Assembly: GCF_900128955.1 (NCBI RefSeq)
Contig: NZ_FQTY01000005.1
Coordinates: forward strand, 1-64,000
Reading direction: 5' to 3'
Length of the DNA stretch: 64,000 bases
DNA from: Tissierella praeacuta DSM 18095
Lineage (GTDB): Bacteria; Bacillota; Clostridia; Tissierellales; Tissierellaceae
A model generated the notes under the pieces. The model searched no databases and was not told the origin of the DNA. It was given only the letters and a program-made list of their open reading frames with translations. Each line of letters starts with the position of its first letter. Positions within the stretch are counted from its first letter, which is position 1. Made by a program: the position numbers and the translations under genes. This document shows, in pieces, positions 1 through 6,503 of the stretch.

Positions 1-307
1 CAACCATGGTTCATACTCTGTTTTCCCATGTCCATGAGACCTCCCCAGGTAAGAACAACAACCTTCCTCCCATGTAACCGTCACATTTACTGTAAAGAGT
101 TCGGGTAGTATTGGACTTTGTTTTGTTAAGCAAACTCATCCTCCCTAAATCAGCCTTATGTGATTTCTGTTCGTCGGTTCAGGATTTTGCCTTCGGCTTC
201 CTTCAGATTCCACGTCGCCATGGACACCCTTGCCTTCAGCTAACGGTTCCTACTACCAAGCCCGTAGTGGACTTTCACCACCAAGTTGTTGCCCATGCTG
301 GGCACAC
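1..307 (-). mobile_element. Group II intron, 5' portion (runs off the left edge)
   Basis: Read on the minus strand, the segment starts at 307 with GTGTG, which fits the group II intron 5' consensus GUGYG. It continues with GC-richer, structured RNA-like sequence unlike its neighbours, including a GGTGGTGAAAGTCCAC element that I recall from domain I of bacterial introns. It lies directly downstream of the terminator hairpin of the glutaredoxin gene, the usual target of class IIC introns. The reverse transcriptase/maturase ORF and the 3' end would lie left of position 1. Open frames on the plus strand here are shadows of the ribozyme. Class IIC is inferred from the insertion site. Confidence 0.75.
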
Positions 308-309
308 TT

Positions 310-345
310 AAAAAAGGAAGAGCCATATAAGCTCTTCCTTTTCCA
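310..345 (-). terminator. Rho-independent terminator of the glutaredoxin gene
   Basis: On the minus strand AAGGAAGAGC pairs with GCTCTTCCTT, followed by a T run that ends at the intron boundary at 307. It lies just after the glutaredoxin stop. Confidence 0.85.
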
Positions 346-347
346 AA

Positions 348-578
348 TTATTTTGCTAATAAATTGTCTATTTTTTCTTTATCGAACCCAACTATTTCTT
401 CGCCATCAATAACTAATACTGGCACTCCCATGTGTCCCATAGCCATTAATTCTTTTCTGGCTTCCTTATCTGTTTGAACATTTTTCTCAGTATAAGATAC
501 ACCTTTTTCTTTTAAATAATCCTTAGCCGAAACACAGTATGGGCAAGTACTGCTTGTATAAACTATTACATTGGACAT
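348..578 (-). CDS. Glutaredoxin-like protein (YruB/NrdH type)
   Basis: This is a 76-residue cytoplasmic thiol-disulfide oxidoreductase of the thioredoxin fold. The redox motif CPYC is at residues 12-15, the cis-proline is in VPV at about 53, and a conserved GF follows near 64. The length is normal for single-domain glutaredoxins. The start is supported by a GGAGGAATT ribosome binding site. The gene is transcribed alone from a strong promoter at 612-640 and ends at its own hairpin. A CsoR/CstR-like palindrome overlaps the promoter, so control by copper or by reactive sulfur species is possible. The physiological partner cannot be read from the sequence. Confidence 0.9.
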   Translation of the reverse strand: MSNVIVYTSSTCPYCVSAKDYLKEKGVSYTEKNVQTDKEARKELMAMGHMGVPVLVIDGEEIVGFDKEKIDNLLAK

Positions 579-611
579 TTTAATTCCTCCTTTAATATAT
601 TACTAATTTAG

Positions 612-640
612 ATTATACCCTATAGGGGTATATAAGTCAA
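612..640 (-). promoter_or_regulatory. Sigma-A promoter with CsoR/CstR-like operator
   Basis: On the minus strand TTGACT (640-635) and TATAAT (617-612) are separated by exactly 17 nt. The spacer holds an imperfect palindrome, ATACCC-TATA-GGGGTAT on the plus strand (615-631), which resembles operators of CsoR/CstR-family repressors. No csoR or cstR gene is visible in this window. Confidence 0.7.
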
Positions 641-720
641 TAGCTTTTACGATAATATTTTACCCATAGTTCCTTTTAATAATCATAATATAGAACTTAG
701 CTATGATAATTGTAATGGGT

Positions 721-749
721 TTGACAACAATATTTATAAATAATATAAT
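721..749 (+). promoter_or_regulatory. Sigma-A promoter of the ComFB-family gene
   Basis: Consensus hexamers TTGACA (721-726) and TATAAT (744-749) are separated by 17 nt, 36 nt upstream of the start codon. Confidence 0.85.
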
Positions 750-785
750 GATTTTTGTGCAAATTAATTTTTAAGGATGATAATT

Positions 786-1052
786 GTGATAAAAAATTAT
801 ATGGAAATTTTAGTTGATGAAATCTTTCGTGAAATGAAAAATAGTTATAAAATTTGTGATGACAAAAAATGTGAACACGATATTAAGTCTATTGCTTTAA
901 ATAATCTTCCAACTGCTTATTTTAAATACGATGCAACAGAAGCAACTAAAAAAGCATTTTTATTAGAGCGTCAAAGAAGAATATCTGTATTAGCAAAGGT
1001 TGCTGAAGCATCTGATATTGTATGCTCCGAATGTACTAGAAAGCAAAAATAA
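786..1052 (+). CDS. ComFB-family protein
   Basis: This small cytoplasmic protein of 88 residues resembles late-competence protein ComFB. It shows the N-terminal NYMEILVDEIF helix, a central LNNLPTAYF segment and the C-terminal LLERQRRISVLAKV helix. It has CxxxxC near its N-terminal third and CSEC near the end, a possible metal site. I chose GTG at 786 because AAGGA (773-777) is 8 nt upstream; the upstream in-frame ATG at 777 overlaps that site. ComFB-domain proteins have been reported as cyclic-dinucleotide receptors in cyanobacteria. A role in c-di-GMP or c-di-AMP signalling is therefore possible but inferred. It is monocistronic, with its own promoter and terminator and no com operon nearby. 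Confidence 0.75.
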   Translation: MIKNYMEILVDEIFREMKNSYKICDDKKCEHDIKSIALNNLPTAYFKYDATEATKKAFLLERQRRISVLAKVAEASDIVCSECTRKQK

Positions 1053-1080
1053 CCCCACAGTTTTTCTGTGGGATTTATTT
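1053..1080 (+). terminator. Terminator of the ComFB-family gene
   Basis: CCCACAG and CTGTGGG are separated by five Ts and followed by a T-rich tail. The hairpin abuts the 3' end of the convergent ArsR gene and may serve both directions. Confidence 0.8.
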
Positions 1081-1440
1081 ATGTTTAACATGGTCTAATC
1101 CTTGTTCAAATAATCCCAATACATGTTCATCATCTAATGAATATATAACTAACTTACCTTCTTTTTTGAACTTCACCAATTTCAAATCCCTTAATATTCT
1201 AAGCTGATGGGATATTGCTGATTGGCTCATTTCAAGTATATTAGCTATATCACATACACATAAAGACGATTTAGATAATACATAGATTATCTTAAGTCTA
1301 GTGGGGTCTGACAACGCCTTGAATATATTGGACAAAAGGTAGATTTCTTCTCCAAAGTTTAAACTTATTTTTAAATCTTCAATGGTTTTCTCATCTGATA
1401 AATGTCCCATACATACTAATTTTTCTTCTGTTTCTCTCAT
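1075..1440 (-). CDS. ArsR/SmtB-family metal-responsive repressor
   Basis: This 121-residue winged-helix repressor has the ArsR core ALSDPTRLKIIYVL (about 42-55) and a recognition helix SQSAISHQLRIL. It carries two possible metal sites. The first is CVCD at 61-64, with Cys10 near the N terminus, matching the alpha-3N site of CadC-type sensors. The second is D104-x-H106-x10-H117-x2-H120, which exactly fits the alpha-5 zinc site of SmtB, CzrA and ZiaR. Zinc or cadmium/zinc sensing follows from family knowledge. The start has a GGGGAGGT site. It lies 24 nt after the unrecognised acidic protein gene and is probably co-transcribed with it. No efflux pump adjoins it; the nearest metal transporter is the ZIP gene at 38.3 kb. 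Confidence 0.88.
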   Translation of the reverse strand: MRETEEKLVCMGHLSDEKTIEDLKISLNFGEEIYLLSNIFKALSDPTRLKIIYVLSKSSLCVCDIANILEMSQSAISHQLRILRDLKLVKFKKEGKLVIYSLDDEHVLGLFEQGLDHVKHK

Positions 1441-1464
1441 TGTTTTACCTCCCCTTATTTCTCA

Positions 1465-2676
1465 CTAGTTTACTGGAATCATTGGGATTACAGGTTTTAT
1501 AGGTCTTCCAGTCATTGGATCTATATATAGAATCCAGTATCCTTCTATATTCTTACCTTGATACCAAGTATTAAATCCATTAGTTCCTCTATATGGGTGC
1601 TCACTTATAGTAAAACTTCCTGGAATTCCATATACAAAATATTTAACTGCTTCTCCTTCATTGTATAAACCAAATAAGTAATGTCCATATTTACTCATTA
1701 GGTGATTACAAGTAACCATATCACTATTATAATATTCTTTATTATTTCCTCCAACTATATATGAAAAATATGGAAGGAAAGCCCTATATTCATTTTCTTT
1801 ATCTAATTCTACAAGCCACCAGTTATATCCTTTTATATTATGTGTAAAAGGCTCAATATATGGAAAAAATCTTAAAATGCTTAATACATAATTAGTAGTT
1901 TGATTTTTTTGATTTAATTTCTTTATATAATCTAAAGTTTTGTAATCTGGCTCCATAGAATCCTCATCTAAGACTTCGAGTTCAAACTCATTATTCTCTT
2001 TTTCTTCAATAATTTCCTCATTGTTTAATTCTATTATTTCTTCTTCATATTTTTTTACTTCAGTTTCTTGTTCTTGTAACATAGGCTCTATATCTACTTG
2101 CTGCTCCACTTCATCAATTTCTAAAATTTCCTCCAATATTTCTTCTGCTTCTACAAATTCTTGAACTTCTTCTAATTTCTCCATTTCTGGAACTTCAGTT
2201 ACTTCTACCTCATCTAACTCTAGTATTTCTGGTATTGGATCAGACTCAGGTTCAGATTTAGACTCCATCTCTAAGTTCAATGGCATGGACTTTATGTATC
2301 TTTCAATACTACCATCTTCCTTAGTTAGGTAGCCTCCTAAACAAACTTGATTTTCTCTAGTTATTAAAATACCACTTATTCTGTCTATTGGAAAGTTTTT
2401 ATTTTCTAGTTCTCTCTGAATAAAAGAATATTCTCCCTTTCCCCTTCCTAAATCATCTGTAAATATTTTACCCAATTCCCAAACTGGATTTGCCTTATCA
2501 TCAGAGATAAATAGAACATTATAAAAGTTATCTACTTCTGCATTCTCAATGTTCACTGTAACTATCCCCTTAAGTCCTCTTATCTCTAGTTTACAATGTC
2601 CCTTTGGATTTCTTCCTGCCATAGTAGAAAACTCTTTCTTTAGTATTATAAACTTTCTGGTATATGCCAATGACAT
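1465..2676 (-). CDS. Unrecognised protein with acidic central repeat
   Basis: I do not recognise a function for this 403-residue protein. Residues 1-135 look like a compact beta-rich domain (KLEIRGLKGIVTVNIENAEV). Residues 140-250 are a low-complexity, glutamate-dominated linker (repeats like EEILEILEIDEVEQ). Residues 255-403 form an aromatic-rich C-terminal domain with NWWLVELDKE and GYWILYIDPMTGRPI. No signal peptide or clear membrane segment is visible. The start has an AAGGGGGT site. It follows rsmA by 30 nt in the place where yabG occurs in Bacillus, but it does not resemble YabG. A spore-related or surface-layer role would be a guess from position alone. Confidence 0.7.
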   Translation of the reverse strand: MSLAYTRKFIILKKEFSTMAGRNPKGHCKLEIRGLKGIVTVNIENAEVDNFYNVLFISDDKANPVWELGKIFTDDLGRGKGEYSFIQRELENKNFPIDRISGILITRENQVCLGGYLTKEDGSIERYIKSMPLNLEMESKSEPESDPIPEILELDEVEVTEVPEMEKLEEVQEFVEAEEILEEILEIDEVEQQVDIEPMLQEQETEVKKYEEEIIELNNEEIIEEKENNEFELEVLDEDSMEPDYKTLDYIKKLNQKNQTTNYVLSILRFFPYIEPFTHNIKGYNWWLVELDKENEYRAFLPYFSYIVGGNNKEYYNSDMVTCNHLMSKYGHYLFGLYNEGEAVKYFVYGIPGSFTISEHPYRGTNGFNTWYQGKNIEGYWILYIDPMTGRPIKPVIPMIPVN

Positions 2677-2706
2677 AAAACTACCCCCTTTTTACACTTT
2701 ATTTAA

Positions 2707-3573
2707 TTATATGTCTAATGGGGGCAATGTTTTACTAATCTTTATAAAATCTTCCACTGATAAGTTTTCTGCTCTTGAATCTAAGCTAATATCCAAGCTT
2801 TCTAAAACTTCTTTTATAGTTCCTTTTTCAATATTGAATCCATAGGTAGATAGTGAATTTAATATGGTTTTTCTCCTCTTAGAAAAAGCAGCCTTTACAA
2901 TTTTAAAAAACTTTTCCTTGTCTACTTCTGGTAATTCTTTATTTATAGTAAGTTTTATTACGGCAGAATCTATCTTTGGCTGTGGCATAAAAACTGTCTT
3001 TGGTACTTTTAGGACTATTTCTGGTTTGCTGTAAAAATTCACAAATACAGATAAAGAGCCATATTCTTTACCACCAGAACCTGCTGCCATTCTTTCTGCA
3101 ACTTCTTTCTGAACCATAACTATAATAGATTCTAGATTCAAATTATCCTCTATTAATTTAGCTATTATTGGAGTAGTTACATAATAAGGTAAATTTGCTA
3201 CTACTTTAACTGGTCCACCATCTAATCTTTCTTCTATTATTTTTTGCAAATCAATTTTTAATATATCTCCATTAATTATTTCAACATTATTATATTTTCC
3301 AATTGTTTCTTCTAATATAGGTATCAAAGTATTATCAATTTCAATTGCCAATACTTTTTTCGCCTTTAATGCTAATTCTTCTGTAAGAGTACCCATACCA
3401 GGTCCTATTTCTATTACATAATCCTCCGATGTAATATTCCCATTTTCTACTATCTTCCTTACAATATTGCCATCTATTAAGAAGTTTTGACCTAAGGATT
3501 TTGAGAACTTAAATCCATGTTTTTCTAAGATTTCTTTTATATATTTTGGTGAATAAAGCCTTTTATCTTCCAT
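2707..3573 (-). CDS. rsmA: 16S rRNA dimethyladenosine transferase RsmA (KsgA)
   Basis: This SAM-dependent enzyme dimethylates the two adjacent adenosines near the 3' end of 16S rRNA (A1518/A1519, E. coli numbering) during 30S assembly. Visible motifs are SLGQNFLID near the N terminus, the SAM loop EIGPGMGTLTEEL and the catalytic NLPYYVTTPI. The length, 288 residues, is normal. I place the start at ATG 3573 with AAGGAG just upstream; the in-frame TTG at 3585 directly follows an AGGA. The start overlaps the end of rnmV by 11 nt, so the two are translationally coupled. The rnmV-rsmA order is conserved in Firmicutes. Confidence 0.96.
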   Translation of the reverse strand: MEDKRLYSPKYIKEILEKHGFKFSKSLGQNFLIDGNIVRKIVENGNITSEDYVIEIGPGMGTLTEELALKAKKVLAIEIDNTLIPILEETIGKYNNVEIINGDILKIDLQKIIEERLDGGPVKVVANLPYYVTTPIIAKLIEDNLNLESIIVMVQKEVAERMAAGSGGKEYGSLSVFVNFYSKPEIVLKVPKTVFMPQPKIDSAVIKLTINKELPEVDKEKFFKIVKAAFSKRRKTILNSLSTYGFNIEKGTIKEVLESLDISLDSRAENLSVEDFIKISKTLPPLDI

Positions 3574-4111
3574 GGTCTCCTTCAATCCTTTCTAGAGCTT
3601 CTTCAAATTCTTTTCTAGTTATTCCAAAATTATTTAACCTATTGAGAAATTGTTTAGAGTTTGCATATCCTATTCCTAATATTTCTCCTAGCCTTTCTCT
3701 TTTCTCTCTTGATTTTGAACCACCAGCTAATCCCAAGGCAATAAGTTCTTCCTTTGTAAATTCTTCTTTTCTTTCTATATTACTTGGTCTAGCCTTTAAT
3801 ATTGCCTCTAATATATCTTCCTTATTTGCATTTTCTACTCCAATATCTCCTTTTTTTAAAGCCTTACCTTGAGGTAAAAATGCGTGTTTACAATTTTTTA
3901 TATGTTTAGATAAATCTCTTCTAATCTGCTCTCCAGCATAATCTGGGTCTGTAAGAATAATAACGCCTCTTTTTTCTGCTATATTTTGAAGAGTTTTAAT
4001 AAATTCTTTTTTATATCCAAATCCACCAGTAGCAATAACTTCTGCCTCTAATGCTGCCTTCACAACAGTTATATCATCTTTTCCTTCTACCACTATTATT
4101 TCCTTTATCAA
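3563..4111 (-). CDS. rnmV: Ribonuclease M5
   Basis: RNase M5 matures 5S rRNA precursors. The 182-residue protein begins with a TOPRIM domain: IVVEGKDD holds the catalytic glutamate and TDPDYAGEQIR is the DxD motif. The C-terminal half is the family's basic RNA-binding region. I place the start at TTG 4111, with AAGGGGTG 5 nt upstream. The frame stays open up to 4159, but that extension would be translated from repeat-like DNA and has no ribosome binding site. The gene runs into rsmA with a short overlap. Confidence 0.93.
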   Translation of the reverse strand: MIKEIIVVEGKDDITVVKAALEAEVIATGGFGYKKEFIKTLQNIAEKRGVIILTDPDYAGEQIRRDLSKHIKNCKHAFLPQGKALKKGDIGVENANKEDILEAILKARPSNIERKEEFTKEELIALGLAGGSKSREKRERLGEILGIGYANSKQFLNRLNNFGITRKEFEEALERIEGDHGR

Positions 4112-4127
4112 AATAACACCCCTTATT

Positions 4128-4268
4128 TTAATTGACAATTGAAAATTGACGATAGACAATAGAAACCTTAGATTCTTATACTGTCGTCCTGAATTAAATA
4201 AAGAATCTAGTTCATAATCTTTTCATCCTTTAGTCTTTTAATTGTCAATTGTACATTGTCAATTCCAA
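4128..4268. repeat. Short inverted-repeat element (MITE-like)
   Basis: The ends are imperfect inverted repeats built from AATTGACAATT and CAATTGAC motifs (about 4130-4163 and 4238-4266). An inner pair, TAGATTCTT (4170-4178) and AAGAATCTA (4201-4209), could form a second stem. It contains no ORF and lies between tatD and rnmV. Similar AT-rich TTGACAATT repeats are common in clostridial genomes, so a non-autonomous mobile repeat is likely but not proven. Confidence 0.55.
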
Positions 4269-4278
4269 CTATTTAAAA

Positions 4279-5046
4279 TTAAACAATTTTAAATAGTTTT
4301 CTCGTGTTTCTATTAGTAGCCTTTGCTAATTCTTCAAAGGATATTCCTCTAGTTTCTGCTATGGTACCTGCTACATATCTTACAAATATAGGTTCGTTTC
4401 TTTTACCTCTATAGGGTTCGGGAGTTAAATAGGGGCTATCTGTTTCTACTAGAAGTTTATCTAAAGGAACTGCTTTAGCTACTTCTTTACTTACCTTAGA
4501 ATTTTTAAATGTAACAGGTCCTGCTAAGGATATATAAAATCCCATCTTTATATATTCCATTGCCATCTCAACGCTACCAGAATAACAATGCAGCACTCCT
4601 TTTAATCTTCCATCCTGTGCATTCTTTAATATATCAAATGTATCCTGTGCCGCATCTCTAGTATGAATAATCACTGGTAAATCTACTTCTTTTGCTAATT
4701 CAAGTTGTTCTTTAAACCATTTTTTTTGTATATCTCTAGGGGAATTATCATAATAAAAGTCTAATCCTATCTCCCCTATTGCCACTACTTTATCTCTTTT
4801 AGCAAAGGTTTTCAATATTTCTATAGTTGAGTTATCCATTTCCTTTGCAGAGTGAGGATGTACTCCAACTGCTGCATATATATTATCATATTTTTCAGCT
4901 AAGGATACAGATGCAATACTTGAACCTAAATCGGCACCAATATTTATAACCATTTCTATACCATTATTTTTTAAATCCCTAATTAATACATCTCTATCGT
5001 TATCAAATCTTGAATCATCAAGATGTGCATGACTATCTATAAGCAT
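4279..5046 (-). CDS. tatD: TatD-family metal-dependent deoxyribonuclease
   Basis: This cytoplasmic amidohydrolase-fold nuclease has 255 residues. Metal-ligand motifs are in family order: DSHAHLDD at the N terminus, GEIGLDFYY (about 90), HTRDA, HCYSG and ETDSPYL near the C terminus. I chose ATG 5046, which has AGGAGAG 7 nt upstream; the in-frame ATG at 5067 lies on the stop of the upstream gene and lacks a site. In Bacillus, tatD (yabD) follows metS, with yabE and rnmV next. Here the same order holds except that a CapK-like gene is inserted upstream and yabE has moved away. Confidence 0.94.
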   Translation of the reverse strand: MLIDSHAHLDDSRFDNDRDVLIRDLKNNGIEMVINIGADLGSSIASVSLAEKYDNIYAAVGVHPHSAKEMDNSTIEILKTFAKRDKVVAIGEIGLDFYYDNSPRDIQKKWFKEQLELAKEVDLPVIIHTRDAAQDTFDILKNAQDGRLKGVLHCYSGSVEMAMEYIKMGFYISLAGPVTFKNSKVSKEVAKAVPLDKLLVETDSPYLTPEPYRGKRNEPIFVRYVAGTIAETRGISFEELAKATNRNTRKLFKIV

Positions 5047-5066
5047 AATTAACTCTCCTAGTTTCA

Positions 5067-6419
5067 TTATATTTGAAATTTACGAATAGCATATCTATAT
5101 TTTCCTGAAGCTGTTACTGGTATATCATCTACAAATTTTACATCTATTTTTGATTTTGGCAATAATTCCTGAACTCCAATAATAAATTTATCTATTTCTT
5201 TTACATCATAACCTTCCCTTTTAATTATCTTTAGTTCTGCTTGTAAAGGACTATATTGTATAATCTGAAACTTTTGAATTGCCTCTATGGATCGGGAGAT
5301 ATGATTAAATATATGACCATGAATTAATTCACCATCTACAGTTACAAACATATCATCTTCTCTACCATCAATTTTCTCTAATATGGGCAGTCCCATTTTA
5401 CATTGACAATTTCTATCAGTTAAAACTGCCCTATCGCCTATTTGATATCTTAATCTAGGCATTGAAAAATTATTTAAATCTGTTACTAAGAGAATACCAC
5501 TTTCTCCAAAAGCCAAAGGCTTAAATGTCTTAGGATCAACTACTTCAAGTATAGCATTTTCTGCAGTAATATGCATATTTCCACAGGGACATTGATATGC
5601 TAAAATCCCTCCATCCCTAGCACCATATTCATTTACAACTGGACAGTTAAAGGCTTCTTCTATTATTTCCCTTTGAAAATCATGTAAGGTTTCAGATGTA
5701 GAAATAATTGCCTTTAATTTTAATGGGAATTTTAGCTTTTCTTGCAGCATTAAAGATGCAAAGGCATGTAAAGCAGAAGCATAGCCATATAGATATTCAG
5801 GTTTAAATTTAATAATTTTATTTACATACTCTGCCATATTCTCTGGTTTTAAGGAGTATGCAGGTATTATTATTCTATTCTTGAGCCATTTTTCTTTCAT
5901 GCGATATTTCTTCTGCTCAGCTTGGTTTAATTCCAAGGGATTTCCCCAAATCATTACACTTCTACTTCCTGGAGTAATCCCCCACCAAGAAAGTCCTCTC
6001 CATCTTGCTGCTTCATAATACTCTACAGTATATCTATCCATAAAAAACTTAACTGGCTCACTGGTTGAGCCACCAGTAATATTAGGTATCAGTTTAGATT
6101 TTGGAGTTGTATTGTTTAAAAACGTCTCCGAATTATTTCTAAATTCAACCTTATTCAATACAGGAAACTTTAAAAAGGCACTCCTTACATCAGATTCAAT
6201 CTCATCTAATAGACAATCATATTTTTTATAAGCAGGAACATTCTTTATACATTCTAGTAAAAGTCTTTTAAGCTTTTCTTCTTGTAGCATTTTTAATTCT
6301 ATAGTATCTAATTTTTGAGAGTTAAGAAGTTCCTTTATATTTTCTCTTATTTTATTACCATTTTTCTTTTCCATAATTGGATACAATATATTTTCAATAA
6401 AAGGTTTCACCATATCCAT
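5067..6419 (-). CDS. CapK/phenylacetate-CoA ligase-family adenylate-forming protein
   Basis: This 450-residue protein belongs to the ANL superfamily (PaaK/CapK branch). The nucleotide-binding loop is NITGGSTSEPVKFF (about 115-130), later motifs are NEYGARDGG (about 265) and YQIGDRAV (about 330), and CPCGN could bind zinc. The C-terminal small domain is present (TASGKYRYAIRKF). CapK-like members act on carboxylates in surface-polymer or secondary pathways; the substrate here is unknown. No paa genes are nearby. It lies between metG and tatD, an unusual position, 84 nt from metG across a structured spacer. Confidence 0.82.
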   Translation of the reverse strand: MDMVKPFIENILYPIMEKKNGNKIRENIKELLNSQKLDTIELKMLQEEKLKRLLLECIKNVPAYKKYDCLLDEIESDVRSAFLKFPVLNKVEFRNNSETFLNNTTPKSKLIPNITGGSTSEPVKFFMDRYTVEYYEAARWRGLSWWGITPGSRSVMIWGNPLELNQAEQKKYRMKEKWLKNRIIIPAYSLKPENMAEYVNKIIKFKPEYLYGYASALHAFASLMLQEKLKFPLKLKAIISTSETLHDFQREIIEEAFNCPVVNEYGARDGGILAYQCPCGNMHITAENAILEVVDPKTFKPLAFGESGILLVTDLNNFSMPRLRYQIGDRAVLTDRNCQCKMGLPILEKIDGREDDMFVTVDGELIHGHIFNHISRSIEAIQKFQIIQYSPLQAELKIIKREGYDVKEIDKFIIGVQELLPKSKIDVKFVDDIPVTASGKYRYAIRKFQI

Positions 6420-6438
6420 ATTATCACCCCCATGGTAA

Positions 6439-6491
6439 GTTGCGGCAAGAAGATGGTTCTCCTGCTAGTTTTCTTGCAACATGAGAACCAT
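6439..6491 (-). promoter_or_regulatory. Interleaved stems upstream of the CapK-like gene
   Basis: On the minus strand ATGGTTCTC (6491-6483) pairs with GAGAACCAT (6461-6453). GTTGCAAGAA (6480-6471), inside that loop, can pair with TTCTTGCCGCAAC (6451-6439) beyond it. The two stems interleave, so they form either a pseudoknot or two alternative folds. They lie directly before the GGGGGTG ribosome binding site. No T run follows, so this is not an ordinary terminator. Confidence 0.4.
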
Positions 6492-6503
6492 ACCCCTGTC
6501 CTA

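Noticed and set aside
111..412. Plus-strand reading frames across the intron and the glutaredoxin 3' end
   Set aside because: They run antisense to the group II intron ribozyme and the terminator, and have no ribosome site.
2549..2845. Plus-strand frame over the acidic-protein start and rsmA end
   Set aside because: It is antisense to two well-supported genes and has no domain or ribosome site.
4112..4159. Longer N terminus for RNase M5
   Set aside because: The extension lies in repeat-like DNA without a ribosome site; TTG 4111 has a well-spaced AAGGGGTG.
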